Shown: piece by piece, positions 9,559-22,283 of the stretch | Layout of the letters: each line of letters starts with the position of its first letter | Position numbering within the stretch: position 1 is the stretch's first letter | Assembly: GCA_030560485.1 (NCBI GenBank) | Contig: JAKTTS010000115.1 | Span: 1 to 34,569 of the forward strand | Direction: 5' to 3' | DNA length: 34,569 nt | DNA from: Ascoidea tarda (nom. inval.) | Taxonomy: Eukaryota; Ascomycota; Saccharomycetes; Ascoideales; Ascoideaceae | Position numbers and translations under genes: made by a program | The notes under the pieces: model-generated | The model's input: the letters and a program-made list of their open reading frames with translations, nothing else | What the model was told of the DNA's origin: nothing | Databases searched by the model: none

Positions 9559-11349
9559 ATGATTTTTAGCAAAAAAATAGATCACTTATCCAATAATGAA
9601 ATCGATGTCTCCATGATTTCTTCTCCCATGGCTTTGCCACCAAATCTACCTCTATCTCTCTTGACTGAATCGCTTAATAAAAACTCCATCAACGATGCTG
9701 ATGATAGCATCAATAACAAAAATAAAAAATTCACTGATAAGACTTCTAATACTAATAATGATGATATTACTCTTAATGACGATGACATCTACAACGATAT
9801 CGAAAACGATTTGGATGGCTGTGAAGACGACATCATCTCCCACAAAAGATACAAAGAAGCTTTAAACCAAATTAATCAGTTGGAAAACGAACTATCCGAA
9901 TTCCAATCTTCAAGCTACGAATTAGAGCAAGAACTAGAAAAAGAATTGAATGATTTGGATTCAAAAAACGAATCTTTGAAATTAAACTTGATCGAATCTG
10001 AAAAGGAAACTTCTCTCTGGAAAAACAAATTTTTTAACCTACAAAAAGATTTACAAAACCAATCAATAAAAGCCCAAGAACAAATCAGTAACTACAAAAA
10101 CGAACTATCAAATACAAGAAACAAACTAATCAACATAGAAATCATTAACGACAACATTGAACAAAATGAAAGAAAGTTAAACGTCAACTTGAATGAACTA
10201 GACTCAAAATATAATGACACTTTAGAACAAGTGGCTCTATTAGAATCTGAATTGGACTATAAAAACGAATTACTATTAAAAGAACAACTAGAACATCAAA
10301 ATACAAGAAACTCATTACTAGAAGTCCAAAAAGAACTAGACAATTTGAAAAATTCAATCAACAAATCCACCTGTGCTTCCACTACCTCTACAGGTTTGCC
10401 TCTAATCTTCAACTCAATTGGTATCTTTGGTAATACTAATAATAATCTCTCAAGAACTTCATCCAATTCACTTGACTCAACCTCCCAAAGAAGCTTCCCC
10501 AAATCAAACTCAATTAGACAACTACATGATATGATCAACCAAGCAAAGGGCATGGAATCAAGAGTTGAAAATATTAAAATTTCTCTTAAACCTAAACATA
10601 AATTAAGAAAATCAAACAAATCTACAGATTTCAGCTCTCGTCCTCATATTCCATACGAATTAAAAAATACAATGTATTCAAATAATAATATGACATTTAA
10701 TTATAATAATTATAATAATAACAGTAATAACAGCAATAACAGCAATAACAATAGCAATAACAATAGCAATAACAATAGCAACTATTTAAAAAGTATTAGT
10801 AGTAATGGTGGCTCATTCACTGATGATGATGAAGCTAGCTTGAACAACTCATTAGACTTTAGATTAAATAATTATCAAAGCCAAAATTTCCACACCCTAT
10901 TCTCTGCTCAAACTAATGAAAGCAACGATAGTGTTGCAAGCTCTTTAGATCATCTGAAAGTTATTAAAAGAAACAACAATTTTACTTTCAGTTATAATAA
11001 TGATGTTAATAATACTGAAAACAATAAGATTGAAAATAATAACAATAATGATATCGATAAAAAAAATAAAAGCAAAAATAAAAGTAATAGCAATAGCAAT
11101 AGCAAAAATAATAGTCCATTAAGTCTTTCTCCCTCACGTTACAATTTATCGACGTTACCTTCAAAAAGTTCTTTTGAATTCAATTTGGAAAGCGTTCTAA
11201 GTTCATCCAGCAACAAAAATGAAAAATTATCAGGTTTCACAAGACCTTTAGACCCCAAGAGATCATTAAATTCAAAAACTCCATTAAGAAGAAGAAATTT
11301 GTTATATTCTTTTAAAAAATCGGGCAGCGGCAGTTTCCATAAATTTTAA
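9559..11349 (+). CDS. NUDE/Ndl1-type dynein-pathway coiled-coil protein
   Basis: 596 residues, ATG at 9559. NUDE proteins bind Lis1 (Pac1 in yeast) and help load cytoplasmic dynein for spindle and nuclear positioning. Residues about 95-270 form a long coiled coil with NUDE hallmarks: FQSSSYELEQELEKEL matches the family's FQEGSRELEAELE stretch, and VALLESELDYKNELL matches the NAFLESELDEKENLL segment that ends the coiled coil. The first 90 residues are acidic and Asn/Asp-rich. After 270 the protein is mostly Ser/Asn low complexity, with a poly-Asn/Ser run at about 375-410, and ends basic (TPLRRRNLLYSFKKSGSG). It is much longer than S. cerevisiae Ndl1 because of the tail. The family call rests on recalled motifs, not an alignment. 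Confidence 0.82.
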   Translation: MIFSKKIDHLSNNEIDVSMISSPMALPPNLPLSLLTESLNKNSINDADDSINNKNKKFTDKTSNTNNDDITLNDDDIYNDIENDLDGCEDDIISHKRYKEALNQINQLENELSEFQSSSYELEQELEKELNDLDSKNESLKLNLIESEKETSLWKNKFFNLQKDLQNQSIKAQEQISNYKNELSNTRNKLINIEIINDNIEQNERKLNVNLNELDSKYNDTLEQVALLESELDYKNELLLKEQLEHQNTRNSLLEVQKELDNLKNSINKSTCASTTSTGLPLIFNSIGIFGNTNNNLSRTSSNSLDSTSQRSFPKSNSIRQLHDMINQAKGMESRVENIKISLKPKHKLRKSNKSTDFSSRPHIPYELKNTMYSNNNMTFNYNNYNNNSNNSNNSNNNSNNNSNNNSNYLKSISSNGGSFTDDDEASLNNSLDFRLNNYQSQNFHTLFSAQTNESNDSVASSLDHLKVIKRNNNFTFSYNNDVNNTENNKIENNNNNDIDKKNKSKNKSNSNSNSKNNSPLSLSPSRYNLSTLPSKSSFEFNLESVLSSSSNKNEKLSGFTRPLDPKRSLNSKTPLRRRNLLYSFKKSGSGSFHKF

Positions 11350-12174
11350 TAAATTAATAAGTTAATAAGCTAATGAATAAATTATCAATTTCATTTTTTT
11401 TTTGTTTTTTTGTTTTATTAATCTTTATTATTGTTATTGTTATTTTATCTATTGTTTTTCTATCATACTCATTGATTCAATTGTTAATTTTTTTGTTATT
11501 ACTATTTATTACTTATTAAATACTGCCAGTAAACGATCTTCGGATTTTGCATTCTATATATTTCTTCTTCTTCTTTTGTTTTTTTTATTGTTATTTGTAT
11601 TTGGTGTCTATTTATTTTTGTTTTTGCATATACTTTTAACTAGACTTCTTTATATTTTACTATTTATTTTACTTCTTCAATAATATACTTTATCAATAAC
11701 ACATCCTATTTATTTATAAGCAAGACAAAGCAAAATCAATTGAATTATCTTCTTTTTACATTTGAATTTATAATTTATCTATTACTTTTATGCTTCTTAA
11801 ATACACATCCTTTCAAAGTAGGTTTAATTACAAAATACACCCGTAGTCGTAAGAACCAAATCAATAACCTTTCAAGACAGAATATTGACTAAAGATAAAC
11901 CAAATTCAGGATAAAAACAACAACGCAGTAGAAGCAGAAGCAGCAGAAACACCTCTTCAAAACAGCAGCAGAAACAGCAGAGGAAGCAAAAACCAGCCAA
12001 TAAAGACTCTTCCACTTGAGCTCTTCTCGATTTGTCGTTTTGAAAATTACCCGATTGAGCTCCATGAAAGTGATTCTTTTGATGTTGGGCTCAGAAAAGA
12101 ACAGTGGAAGAAGAGCTGCTTGGACCAGAAAAGTTATGCTGTCAATCTGAGATTGCCACTACCACGAATTTCCA
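11350..12174. other. Intergenic between NUDE-like gene and CQD2
   Basis: The first 450 nt are T-rich 3' flank. About 11930-11990 is an AGCAG-rich tract. A CCAAT box lies at 11997-12001, 174 nt before the CQD2 start. A 28-codon upstream frame (12064-12150) precedes CQD2. Confidence 0.7.
12064..12150 (+). other. Possible upstream ORF (28 codons) before CQD2
   Basis: ATG at 12064, TGA at 12148-12150, ending 24 nt before the CQD2 start codon; the peptide begins MKVILLMLGSEKN. If the CQD2 transcript starts above 12064 this would be met first by scanning ribosomes. The transcript start is not known. Confidence 0.35.
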
Positions 12175-14082
12175 ATGAACAAAGCAATTCTGAACATCAT
12201 AGGAAGGGGTTCGTCCAGGAGTCTCTCTCTGTTGCTCAGCTTCAGGCCTAATGGTTTCAACAGCCAGAGGGATTTCTTTACCAACCATGGCTTGAAAGAT
12301 AATAACTATAATTACTCGTTTTCGTATTCCAGACATCGTTATCCAGTTTCTTTAAGATCCTTTTACAAATATCTGGCCTCAGAGTTGCCGACTATTAATA
12401 GTAGCAGCTTTGCTGGTAACAAGAAGAGTTCGAACAAGAGGGATGCCACTTCAGAGAATACAAAACCAGGTAGAAGAATCTCCCGAAAATTAATCTTTAC
12501 TGTTGGACTTTCGTCAATAAGTGTGTTTTTGTATTTCTCCAATGATTCGTACAAGAAGAGAGTCGATTTTGTAGCTAAATCATTTCAAAGAATCATGATT
12601 GTGAGTGTGGCAACCGTTAGATGTTTTTTTGAGTATAGATCAACATTAGACACTAAATATGAGTCAGATAAGGAGAGAAGCAAAGCGTTGGAAAGATGCC
12701 ATCAAAAATGCGCTGAAATTACATTGCATGCGTTGGAAAACAATGGTGGAATTTATATTAAATTGGGTCAGCATATTTCAGCGTTAACATATTTATTGCC
12801 CAAAGAATGGACATCCACTATGACACCCCTACAAGACAGATGCCCAAAGACTTTGGTCAGTGATATAAACGAGATGTTTATCGAGGATATTGGTTGTTCA
12901 CTTAATGATATGTTTTTTGAATTTGATGAAAAACCAATTGGAGTTGCGTCATTGGCCCAGGTTCATGTTGCGACGTTAAGAGAAACTGGAGAGAAAGTTG
13001 CAGTTAAATGTCAACATCCCTCATTAAAGGAATTTGTCCCGCTAGATATATTGATTACGAAAAATGTGTTTGAGTTGTTGTATAAAGTGTTTCCCGAATA
13101 TGATTTAAATTGGCTAGGAGAAGAGATGCAATCGTCTATATATGTTGAGTTAAATTTTGTTGAAGAAGCCAAAAATGCTAGGAATACGTCGGATTATTTT
13201 AAAAATTACCAAAGACAAACAGCATTAAGAGTTCCAAAGATTTATTCGGCCCAACCAAGAGTGTTAATAATGGAGTATGTGGGTGGATCAAGATTGGATA
13301 ATTTAGAGTATTTCAAAGACAATAATATTTCAAGGGCAGAAGTCAGTGCATGTTTGGCACACATTTTCAATAATATGATATTTACCCCAGGCGTTGGCAT
13401 TCATTGTGATCCACATGGTGGAAATTTGGCCATTAGAGCCATTCCCAAGAGGAAAAATGGACACAACTTTGAGATTATCTTGTACGATCATGGGTTGTAT
13501 CGATTTGTCCCAATTCAATTGAGAAGAGCTTATGCAAGATTTTGGCTAGCGATTATTGATTCGGATGAGAAATCGATGAGAAGATACGCAAAGGAATTTG
13601 CTGGAGTCACAGACGAAGAGTTTCCCTTGTTTGCAGCTGCAATGACAGGAAGAGATTTCAAACACGCAGTTGGAAACATCACTACTCCAAGAAGCCAAGA
13701 GGAAATCAACTACATGGTTGGGCTCTTTGAAGAGGGAAGCTTCTTGACTGACGTGATGGCATTGTTATCCAAACTACCCAGAATTGCGTTGTTGATCATC
13801 AAAACCAATGATTTGGTGAGGGTGTTGGACGAAAACATGGAGTATCCTCTTGGGCCAGTGAAAAGCTTCTTGATCATGGCCAGCTACTGTGCGCGAACCA
13901 TCTACCAAGAAGACAGGGAGATGTTGCTCAAAAAGTACGAAAGCTTGAAGTCCACGAAGAGTCTATTGTTGCTCAACCTCAGCTACTACTGGAACAGCAT
14001 GAGGGTGTGGTGGACGTACAAGGCGAGATCGCACCAGTTGTTGATGTACAACCTCGCCTCAGTATTTTTCAGCTTGTCTTAG
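12175..14082 (+). CDS. CQD2: Mitochondrial ABC1/UbiB-family atypical kinase, Cqd2 (Mcp2) type
   Basis: 635 residues, ATG at 12175. Cqd2 (Mcp2) sits in the mitochondrial inner membrane and, with Cqd1, controls coenzyme Q and lipid distribution. The N-terminus is Arg/Ser-rich without acidic residues (MNKAILNIIGRGSSRSLSLL), a typical presequence; a membrane segment follows at about 105-120. UbiB hallmarks are all present: KLGQ at 196-199, the Ala-rich loop VASLAQVH at 257-264 in place of a Gly-rich loop, the VAVK lysine at 278, the catalytic-loop-like HCDPHGGN (Asp412, Asn417) and DHG at 438-440 in place of DFG. The segment around KLGQHISALTYLLPKEW fits the Mcp2 branch better than Coq8 or Cqd1. 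S. cerevisiae Mcp2 is 569 aa; the extra length is mainly N-terminal. The 3' end lies 276 bp before MON2. Confidence 0.9.
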   Translation: MNKAILNIIGRGSSRSLSLLLSFRPNGFNSQRDFFTNHGLKDNNYNYSFSYSRHRYPVSLRSFYKYLASELPTINSSSFAGNKKSSNKRDATSENTKPGRRISRKLIFTVGLSSISVFLYFSNDSYKKRVDFVAKSFQRIMIVSVATVRCFFEYRSTLDTKYESDKERSKALERCHQKCAEITLHALENNGGIYIKLGQHISALTYLLPKEWTSTMTPLQDRCPKTLVSDINEMFIEDIGCSLNDMFFEFDEKPIGVASLAQVHVATLRETGEKVAVKCQHPSLKEFVPLDILITKNVFELLYKVFPEYDLNWLGEEMQSSIYVELNFVEEAKNARNTSDYFKNYQRQTALRVPKIYSAQPRVLIMEYVGGSRLDNLEYFKDNNISRAEVSACLAHIFNNMIFTPGVGIHCDPHGGNLAIRAIPKRKNGHNFEIILYDHGLYRFVPIQLRRAYARFWLAIIDSDEKSMRRYAKEFAGVTDEEFPLFAAAMTGRDFKHAVGNITTPRSQEEINYMVGLFEEGSFLTDVMALLSKLPRIALLIIKTNDLVRVLDENMEYPLGPVKSFLIMASYCARTIYQEDREMLLKKYESLKSTKSLLLLNLSYYWNSMRVWWTYKARSHQLLMYNLASVFFSLS

Positions 14083-14358
14083 CTGCATCCAGACCATTGT
14101 ACATACTGTTTAGAATAAACGTTTCCATATTCCAGCACCAAATGCCACGGCGCTGTGCTGCCTGTGCTGCCTGTGCTGGCAATGCATGTTTATGCAAATC
14201 AACTCATATGTACACACCACACGCATGCGCCTACCTGAACACATATTTCTTTCTTTGCTTCCCAGCAAAAGCCAGCAAAAGCAGCAACTTCAGCAGAATC
14301 GCCAACATCGCCAGCTTTTCCAGCTTTTCCAGCTTCTCCATTTATCCAGAAGCACAAA

Positions 14359-17300
14359 ATGGCTACTGTTCAGCTCCTCACTTCGGAATTGATCAACTTG
14401 GCTTCAGAGTCGCGACGAAGAACCCCAGAGATCAGACATGTATGTATTTCCTGCTTCATCATCTGCTTCAGCTAATGGCCCACAGACGATGAACTGGCAA
14501 CTTTGCCCATCATCCAACTTCTTCATCTACTAACTATTCACCAGGCCTCAGAGAAATCCTTGGAAATATTAAAGTCCCACAGGCCCAGCATCCAGAACGA
14601 GTCTGACTTTCTCCAGTCTCTATCGCTGCGTCCTGAGTTTTTTAGGCCTTTTATATTGTCCTGTCAATCCAGAAACACAAAATATTCTGCTATTGCTGTC
14701 CAGTGTCTCAACAGATTGATCATTGAAAAGACCTTGCCCATATCTCTTTTAAACGATATAATCGACTCATTGACAGAAGCAACGCATCTCGCAATCGAAA
14801 TCCAGCTAAAAATTCTACAGATTTTGCCCTCACTATTTCAGATTTATGGCAACTATATCAACAACGAACTCATCTCAAAGTTATTGTCAATTTGTGCTCT
14901 ACTACAAGGTGTCAATAAAGTTCCGGTGGTGATAAATACTGCTGCTGCCACTTTGCAACAGTTAATTGTTTTTATTTTTGATAAAGTCAGTGACGAAGAT
15001 TTATTTTTAAAAAACAACCCCAAATCAATCGTTGAAAAAAAATTCGACGTCCCAGTTGATAATAACAAGAAAATCAAAATATCCTCAAATGCTTATGATG
15101 CTCAAAGAATCTTTATTGACTTATGCACTTTGATCGAACACCATAGACCAAAATTCCTAAGATTCACCTACCTACCTGAGACTTTTAACCTTGAATTAAT
15201 CGAAAGCATCTTAACAAATCACACTGACTTGTTTTCAAATCATGTTGAATTGGCTTACCTTGTAAGAACAAGAATTATTCCTCTTTTATTAAGATCTTTC
15301 TCAATCAACAAAGAATTCCCTGTAATAACAAGAGTCTCAAGAATAATTTACCTACTAATAAGAAGAAACTTGAATATCCTAATCGTTGAAACTGAGGTGA
15401 TTATAAGTCTACTAAACCACATTCTCTCGCTTGATTCAAATTCTCCATTCTGGAAAAAAATCTTAGCTTTAGAGATATTCAACGGTTTATTTACCGACTT
15501 CAATTTAATCAAAAACCTATTTCTAGAATATGATAATAAACCTGACAGAAAAAAGGTTATAAACGATTTCTTTAAGACCGTTTACCAAATTCTCGACTCT
15601 TCAAATTCAAAGAAATTGCTAGATTTTGGTTCAATCTTACACCCTCCCTCTCCTTCTTCAGACGTTTCGTATTTCTTATCTTCAAAAAATTCTTTACCAA
15701 AGGTATTATACATTGATCTACTAGATAAAGCTGATGCCCCTCCCATCCCGGATAACTACATCTACTATCTAATCTTAAATTGCTCAATCAACTTTGCTGA
15801 AGGTATTGGTAGATTTATAATGGAACTATCTTCAACCCCAGAATTACTCTCCCATCTTGACACATCTTCTTTAATCCCCCTACAATCCTCAGAAATGTAC
15901 AGATCTGACTCAAATTCAACTTCAAACTCTGATTCTCATCAATCAAAACAAATTCTCTATCTAAATTCTTCAAAATTGTTTGAAAAATTAAAGGACTCCT
16001 CTATTAAAAATGACATTGTTTTCTCCAACAAATTGATTTTTAAAAATTACGAAATCCTTTTATCAATTCTAAAAATCTTCTTATATTCAAATTTAGATAA
16101 TGATTTTTTCCACAATTTAATTAGATCGTTGCAAAAATTATGCTATGTCTCAGGCATACTAGGTTTAAAACAAACAAGAAGAGATATCATCCTTGTATTT
16201 GCAATTGCAACAATTAACAACACAGGAAAACCAGGCTACCAAAGCCCTGACATAAATTCATTGCAATCAGTAGATCAAAAAAACTCTGCAAACTCCATAA
16301 ACCCCTCTGATGATGATAAAAAGAAATCATTCCTATCCTTAAGTGGAAGTGTCGTTGGTGCTTTAACACAAAAACTAAACCAAGCCTCATCAATAACTCA
16401 TAACTTGACCCCACAAAAGCCCTCATCAAATCAATTGTTATTGCATACTAGATACATGAATTCAAGAAACTTAATCACTTTACGGGCCCTAATAAATATC
16501 GCCATATCTTTAAGCTCAACTTTAAACTCTTCGTGGAGAATCATATTTGTCACTCTCCAATGGGTAAATTATTATATTAATGGGCTTTCTGAGGAATTTG
16601 ATAAAAATTTCGATAATTCATCTTTGAAAAAAACAGAAATTTCAGCTAGCGAAAAAAGTTTAGTTGAAAACTCAATAAAAAAACTATTAGAAACCACAAA
16701 AGATTATTCTGAGGACTCTTTTTTTGGTTTAATAAAGGCATTAGTGAGCTTGTCAAATGATGTTTTATTATCTGGAAAAAACGATGACAAGATAAACTTT
16801 GAGTTAATTAAAGATAGTGTGTACAAAACATTACCAATTGAGCCTCAAAACAAAGATGTGAAAAAGATAACTTTATTTCCATGCTATTATAATAAAATCT
16901 TTTTTTTCCTCAACATCGGTGAAATTACAGAACTCAATTCATTTCGGTTTTTGAAAGGTCTTGCCGTTGCTAATAATAAAAAAGAGTTAAGCTCAATAAA
17001 TATGACACAAAAATCGTGGAACCTCATTTTAAATTACTCAATTGAGGTAGCTTCTAAACAGACATTGTCAATCGTATTGAGAAACAAGATTTCCATCACC
17101 TTCAACTTTATTATAAAATCTCTAGTTTTATGTTGCCACACAAAAGAAGATAGGTCGGTAAATGTCGATTATGAAAAAATTGATGAAAAAGCTGATACTG
17201 TTTTTCTTGACTCACTTTTATTATTTTTAAACAAAATCATTCAATTAGATCAAAATTCAAAAAGGTTCAATAATACAGAGCTAAATTCAGTTATAATTTC

Positions 17301-19770
17301 TGAGTTTGACATGATTATAAATTCCTTATTGAATTTGAAAGAATTACTAGATAAATCGGGAAGCTACTTTAAAGAGGATTCGTGGGATATAATGTTTAAA
17401 ATAATTAATTTACCTTTTAAATTTTACTTTTCATTTGATAATGAATCAGAGACATTTTTGAGAAAAAATCCCTTAATTCTAGAAAAGAAATCAATATTAA
17501 TAAAAACATCTTTTGATGCATTGCAATTAATTTTAAACGATTTTTTGAACACTCTACCATCTAATATTCTAAAAACAGTTATCGACACATTATTTAATTT
17601 CATTAATCAAAATTATGAAATAAATATTTCCTTTAGTGCAATAAGCTACTTTTGGATGGTCAGTGATTATTTAAGAGATTTTTTGCAATCGTATAAAATG
17701 GAAAGGATGTTACAAACATCATTAGAAAGCATGATCACTAATAAAGAAGAATTGATTAATACTATATCATCAAAAAGAGGCGAAGAAAATAAATTCATTC
17801 TTTATTCATCGATATGGGTTTATTTATTATATATTTTAGTTAAAATATCCAATGATGAAAGAACACAGGTTAGGAATGGATCAATTCAAACATTTTTCAG
17901 AATTATTGATTCTCATGGTCAATACTTGCCTTCATGGATATTAATTTATAATATTGTTATTTATGATTTACTTAAGATCAGACCTAATGATTTGTTTTTG
18001 AAAAGCAGTACACAAGAAAGGAAAGCAATCACTGATTTAAAAGAATTAGAAGCTAACCCAACTAATCCGAAGCTCAAATCTAGTTCAAAATCAGAATGGA
18101 CTGAATCTTTTATGCTAATAATTAATGGTTTGGTTCGATTATACACGACATTTTTAATTGAATTTGATGAGAAAAATCTTTCTACGCTGATTAATTATTG
18201 GAAGGGATTACTTATATATTTTGATAATATTTTGGAATTAAATTGGAATTCTTGTAATTTGAAGGTTTATGAATCTATTGGTGATCTCACTGAAGCATTT
18301 ATTGATAAAAAAGATCTTGAAAATGATAGACTTCCATTAGAGATAAGAGTTTCACTTTTTAATTTTTGGGCTAAACAATCTATTTCACTTAATTATCTTG
18401 ATAATCAAAACTACCAAGACACGATAATAGCTTTAATTAAATCCTATGTTCCACTTTACAAACTTAATGAATCAAATTTAAATTACGAGATGGTGAAACA
18501 AAGTCTAATAATACTTAATAGAGCGGTTAGGTATCCAGTGCTTCCAAAGTTTTCAAGTGACAATATATCTTGCACAGTTTTACAAAAAGCAATAATAGAT
18601 AATTTGAAACTAATCAAATCTAAAGATGCTCTGATTCAATCGCTAGTGATTTTGCAATTGGCATCAATAATGATACTTCCATTCTCCACCAGAAGAAAAA
18701 TGGAGGATAAACTAAAAGAAAACAAGTCTTACAACGGGAAAATTGCGACGTTTATTGCAATAAGTTATTCAGTGCTTCCATTATTAGTGGAGAGCATTTC
18801 AAATATTGAAGATTATTCATCGTTGATCAAGGACAAAACATTTATTAGATTGTTTAGTTCGTGTTTGGAACCAATAAAATTCAAAGCTCTTGGAGTTCCG
18901 GCAAATAAAAACAAAGAATATATTGGAAGAAAGGAACTTTGGATGGAAACCATAGAATTACTAGGTTTTGTTACGGGAAAGGCGATCAAAGTATTTGCGC
19001 CCGATATTGAGAATGATATCTGCCCATTGCAAGTAAAAGAAGATATGTGGAGCTTGATAATTGAAGCAGTGAAAACATGTTTGGCATCGAATAATAATCG
19101 TTCAGATTACGAAATGTTTGACATACAGATGTATGAGAAATTCAAAGAAATAATTTTACCATACTTGAGTTTTGAATCGTTAAATAACCAGTTGCTAGAA
19201 GAATTAGTTACGAGCATATGGAAAACATCATTTTTGTATCCATTAAATGATATTGAAAAGTCAATGATATCAGGTATTGGAGACCCTATTGAAATTGCAA
19301 CATTGGTGAGCCAATTGGAAGCTGAGAAAAACATTGGGACCACAGAGAATTTCCAGCTAACTTCCAGGTACAAAATCAGTTTCATTTGCCTTTCAGATTT
19401 AATCTCGTTGTCTCAACTTACAAAGAGCCAGGAAGGAGAAGAGGATTTCGCAGCCAGGTCTAAAAGACTAATAGGTCAAAAGTGTTTGCCGTACTTCATT
19501 TGTCGTGCAGGGCTTGTGCTAAGGAAGTTTATCGCAGACGAATCATTGATCAATCTTTCGCCATTGCCTCGAGTGCAACAGTTGGAGTTGGTGATAGTGT
19601 TAAACGGCTTAAATAGCATTCTTGAGAGCCATGAGGAAGTGGAAAGTTTGCATGTTTTGTATCCCTTAATAATCCACTGTATTTCGGTTACTCACAAGGT
19701 TAGGGAATCAGAGATATTGCTAGAGAAAATATTCCTCAAATTTAATTTGAAGAATAGAAAAAGGCGATAA
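14359..19770 (+). CDS. MON2: Mon2, large Arf-GEF-like scaffold protein; spliced (one intron)
   Basis: Exon 1 is 14359-14439 (27 codons) and exon 2 is 14545-19770, giving 1768 residues (S. cerevisiae 1636). Mon2 is a peripheral Golgi/endosome protein related to large Arf exchange factors but without a Sec7 domain; it works with the flippase Neo1 and Dop1 in endosome-to-Golgi traffic. The splice is well supported: the joined product reads ASESRRRTPEIRH-ASEKSLEILK, matching the N-terminus of S. cerevisiae Mon2 (SSESKRRNSTIRHASDKSIEILK region) across the junction. Taking the first ATG of exon 2's frame (14503) would wrongly replace the true N-terminus with 14 intron-encoded residues. DCB-type repeats fill about the first 220 residues (FILSCQSRN, ATHLAIEIQLKILQ, VINTAAATLQQL). 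The HUS-like segment is near 540-600 (LCYVSGILGLKQTRRD). The rest is helical armadillo-like repeats to the end. There is no Sec7 signature. Confidence 0.95.
14440..14544 (+). other. MON2 intron (105 nt)
   Basis: Donor GTATGT at 14440-14445, branch point TACTAAC at 14528-14534 and acceptor CAG at 14542-14544, all consensus yeast signals. Removal is in phase 0 and restores a conserved protein segment. Confidence 0.95.
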
Positions 19771-20791
19771 GTAGCCAATCAAAACTTTATAGAATTGTTG
19801 AATGTCTTTTCGGACGTAGTCTTTGCTTTTATATACTGGTTTATCTTTGCTGGAGTGTTTTGCAAACCTCAAATGTAGCTATCTCCTTGGATGGGAAAGT
19901 TTACCAAGTTGCAACTGAAGCAGCAGAAATAGGGATTAACTAGAATAAACGACATATTTGGCACCATCATTTCCCGAACAAAGAGCTACTAGCTAATGGG
20001 TTCCTCACAAGATCGAAAATCGCAGTGTTGAAAGCCACTGGCAAGTGCTCTAGTTGAACAGAAGTGGTGATTTGGTAATAGCATTTCAGCAGCAGCCCTA
20101 AGGAGATTGAGGAGATTGAGGAGGTTGAGAATGGAAGCCGAATAGCTGATCTGATCTGTGGCTCTTCGAATTAGAAACACCCTTGGGGGATGTGGTGGTT
20201 TGTTGCAAAGATTGCCAAACAGACACAAAGACAGATGGGCAGTGAGTAAGTTGAACGTGTAGATTAGAATTGCAGTTATGGAATTAATTATGGACATAAT
20301 TGCAAATTTAGATCGAATTGTCAATTTAGAGCCCAACGGTTGTAAATTGCAATTTAAAAGTTTAAGTGGAGTGTTGTAATCAAGAGCAGCTGTTGAAAAT
20401 CGTTTTGATAAAATGCAATTTTGCTTTTGAAATGTGCTTACTTGACTTGGTTGAGATCTCTCCTTTGGAGAAGTTATTTAGAACCTTCTGTCGTGAACCT
20501 GACAAATTCCTTTACTAAGTTGGTAACTTAACATGTTGTAATGTTCAAACATCAATCAATGTATTAGGAAGGTGCTATGAAGGTGCTATGAAATTGGTGA
20601 AGCTGTTGAAGAAATGGCAGTTGTCTTGCTTTGGGGTCTTACATTACTGAGCTCATGAGAGTGAGCCAATCGTTGGTTGATATCGATTGAAATGAACTGA
20701 TTTTTAAATAATATCCACTCAAATAAATACGAAGAGTCTAAGTAGAGTAGCTGGGTAAATAGAGAAAGAGGCGAGAATTAAAATAAGAACC

Positions 20792-20894
20792 AGAATAAGA
20801 ATAAGGGTAAGAGTAAGAGTAAGAGTAAGAGTAAGAGTAAGAGTAAGAGTAAAAATAAGAGTAAGAGTAAAAATAAGAGTAAGAATAAAAATAA
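20792..20894. repeat. Hexanucleotide array (AAGAGT and variants)
   Basis: About 17 units of GTAAGA/ATAAGA type. The minus strand reads as a run of Leu codons, which is why a poly-Leu frame appears there. Confidence 0.95.
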
Positions 20895-22283
20895 AACAGT
20901 TACATGTTTGAGAAATGGAAATGTTTTAGTGAGTAATGAATTTCTCATTAAAATTGGATAGAATTGGATAGAACTAGATTGAAATAGAGAGAATTCTTTC
21001 TGATTTATATCCAATTATCGCGACTGGATAGGAATATCAGCCCAAGATATTCAAATTTGAAAGAGAATTGGTCTCTATATTCATGATGAATTCATAATGG
21101 TTCAAAAGCAAATAAAAAAACAGACTCAAGAAAAAACAGGTGTATTGGTAATAGATATGGAAAGGTAATAGTTTTGAGTATGGTTGAAATGATATTCAAG
21201 ATATATTCAAAATAGATCTAATCAGCATTAAATGCTGTTAAATTTCTTGCTATTATCAAGTGCCTGCGATCTTTTTTGCACAATGATTGGCAAATTTGAT
21301 TAAGACGAAAATGAGAGTAGATTTGGTAAAGTTGCCAAACAATAAAGTTAAATAATAACCAATAATAATAAGTAATAGTTAAATAATAATTAGATTGACC
21401 AAAGTATTCTGATCTCAAAAATGTCTTATTGTTGGTGGTTTTTGGTTTTAAAGTTGGAGGTTTTTTTGAACTTATCTGTAAAACATTTGAAGGTTGCCAA
21501 AATTTATTATACTTTTTCAACACATTTATTGCACTTATTGCGCTTATTACACTTTTGTTGCACTTTTGTTACATGTCAAATGAAAATAAGGAGATTTTGG
21601 GCTGAATCGCAGTTGATGAATAGTTATCTTAGACGTGAAGGAGAGTTAAAAAGAAAAAATTGTGTTATCAACCCTTGAGTTTTAAACAAGTGAGAGCAAA
21701 AGTGTTAGTGAGCTGGGAAAATGAATACAGCGAATGGCGATTTTTATTAAGAGAGTATCGAGCCATTTAATTTGTGTTGCTTTTTTTGGTTTTTTTTTGC
21801 TGGTGTATTTGACTGTTTAAACAGTTTCAACTGTTTTGGTTGCTTTTGGTCTGGGATTCTTTTTCGTGTCTTTTTATTTTTTATTTTTTATTTTTTGATT
21901 GTCGATTGTGGGTGCAAATTTTAGTGAGTTGTTTAATGGCAGGGGAATTTTAAATCGTTTATTAGATTTCTTTTGTTAGTTGCAAACTCCACAAAATAGC
22001 TTGAATTATAAACAATACTGGGCGAAGGTTATTGGCCAGCTTGGATAATGATCCACTACAGACGTTGTCCGAAAAAAAGCATAAAACACAACTGAAAATT
22101 ATGGAAACAAAAAGTGCTGTGGGCTTGTTGCGCTGTTTTGGAAATGGGAACTTTGTCGTTTGTTTGTTTTACTGTCCAATAATTTCATGTCGAAGGACCC
22201 CACCAGTTGAGAAATGTTTAAAATTGGGGATGAAATATCGGTAGTCAGATCAAAAACCACAGGAAATTTGGCTAGAAACGATT

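Noticed and set aside
20778-21014. Poly-Leu frame on the minus strand
   Set aside because: Simply the hexanucleotide array read backwards; starts with TTG.
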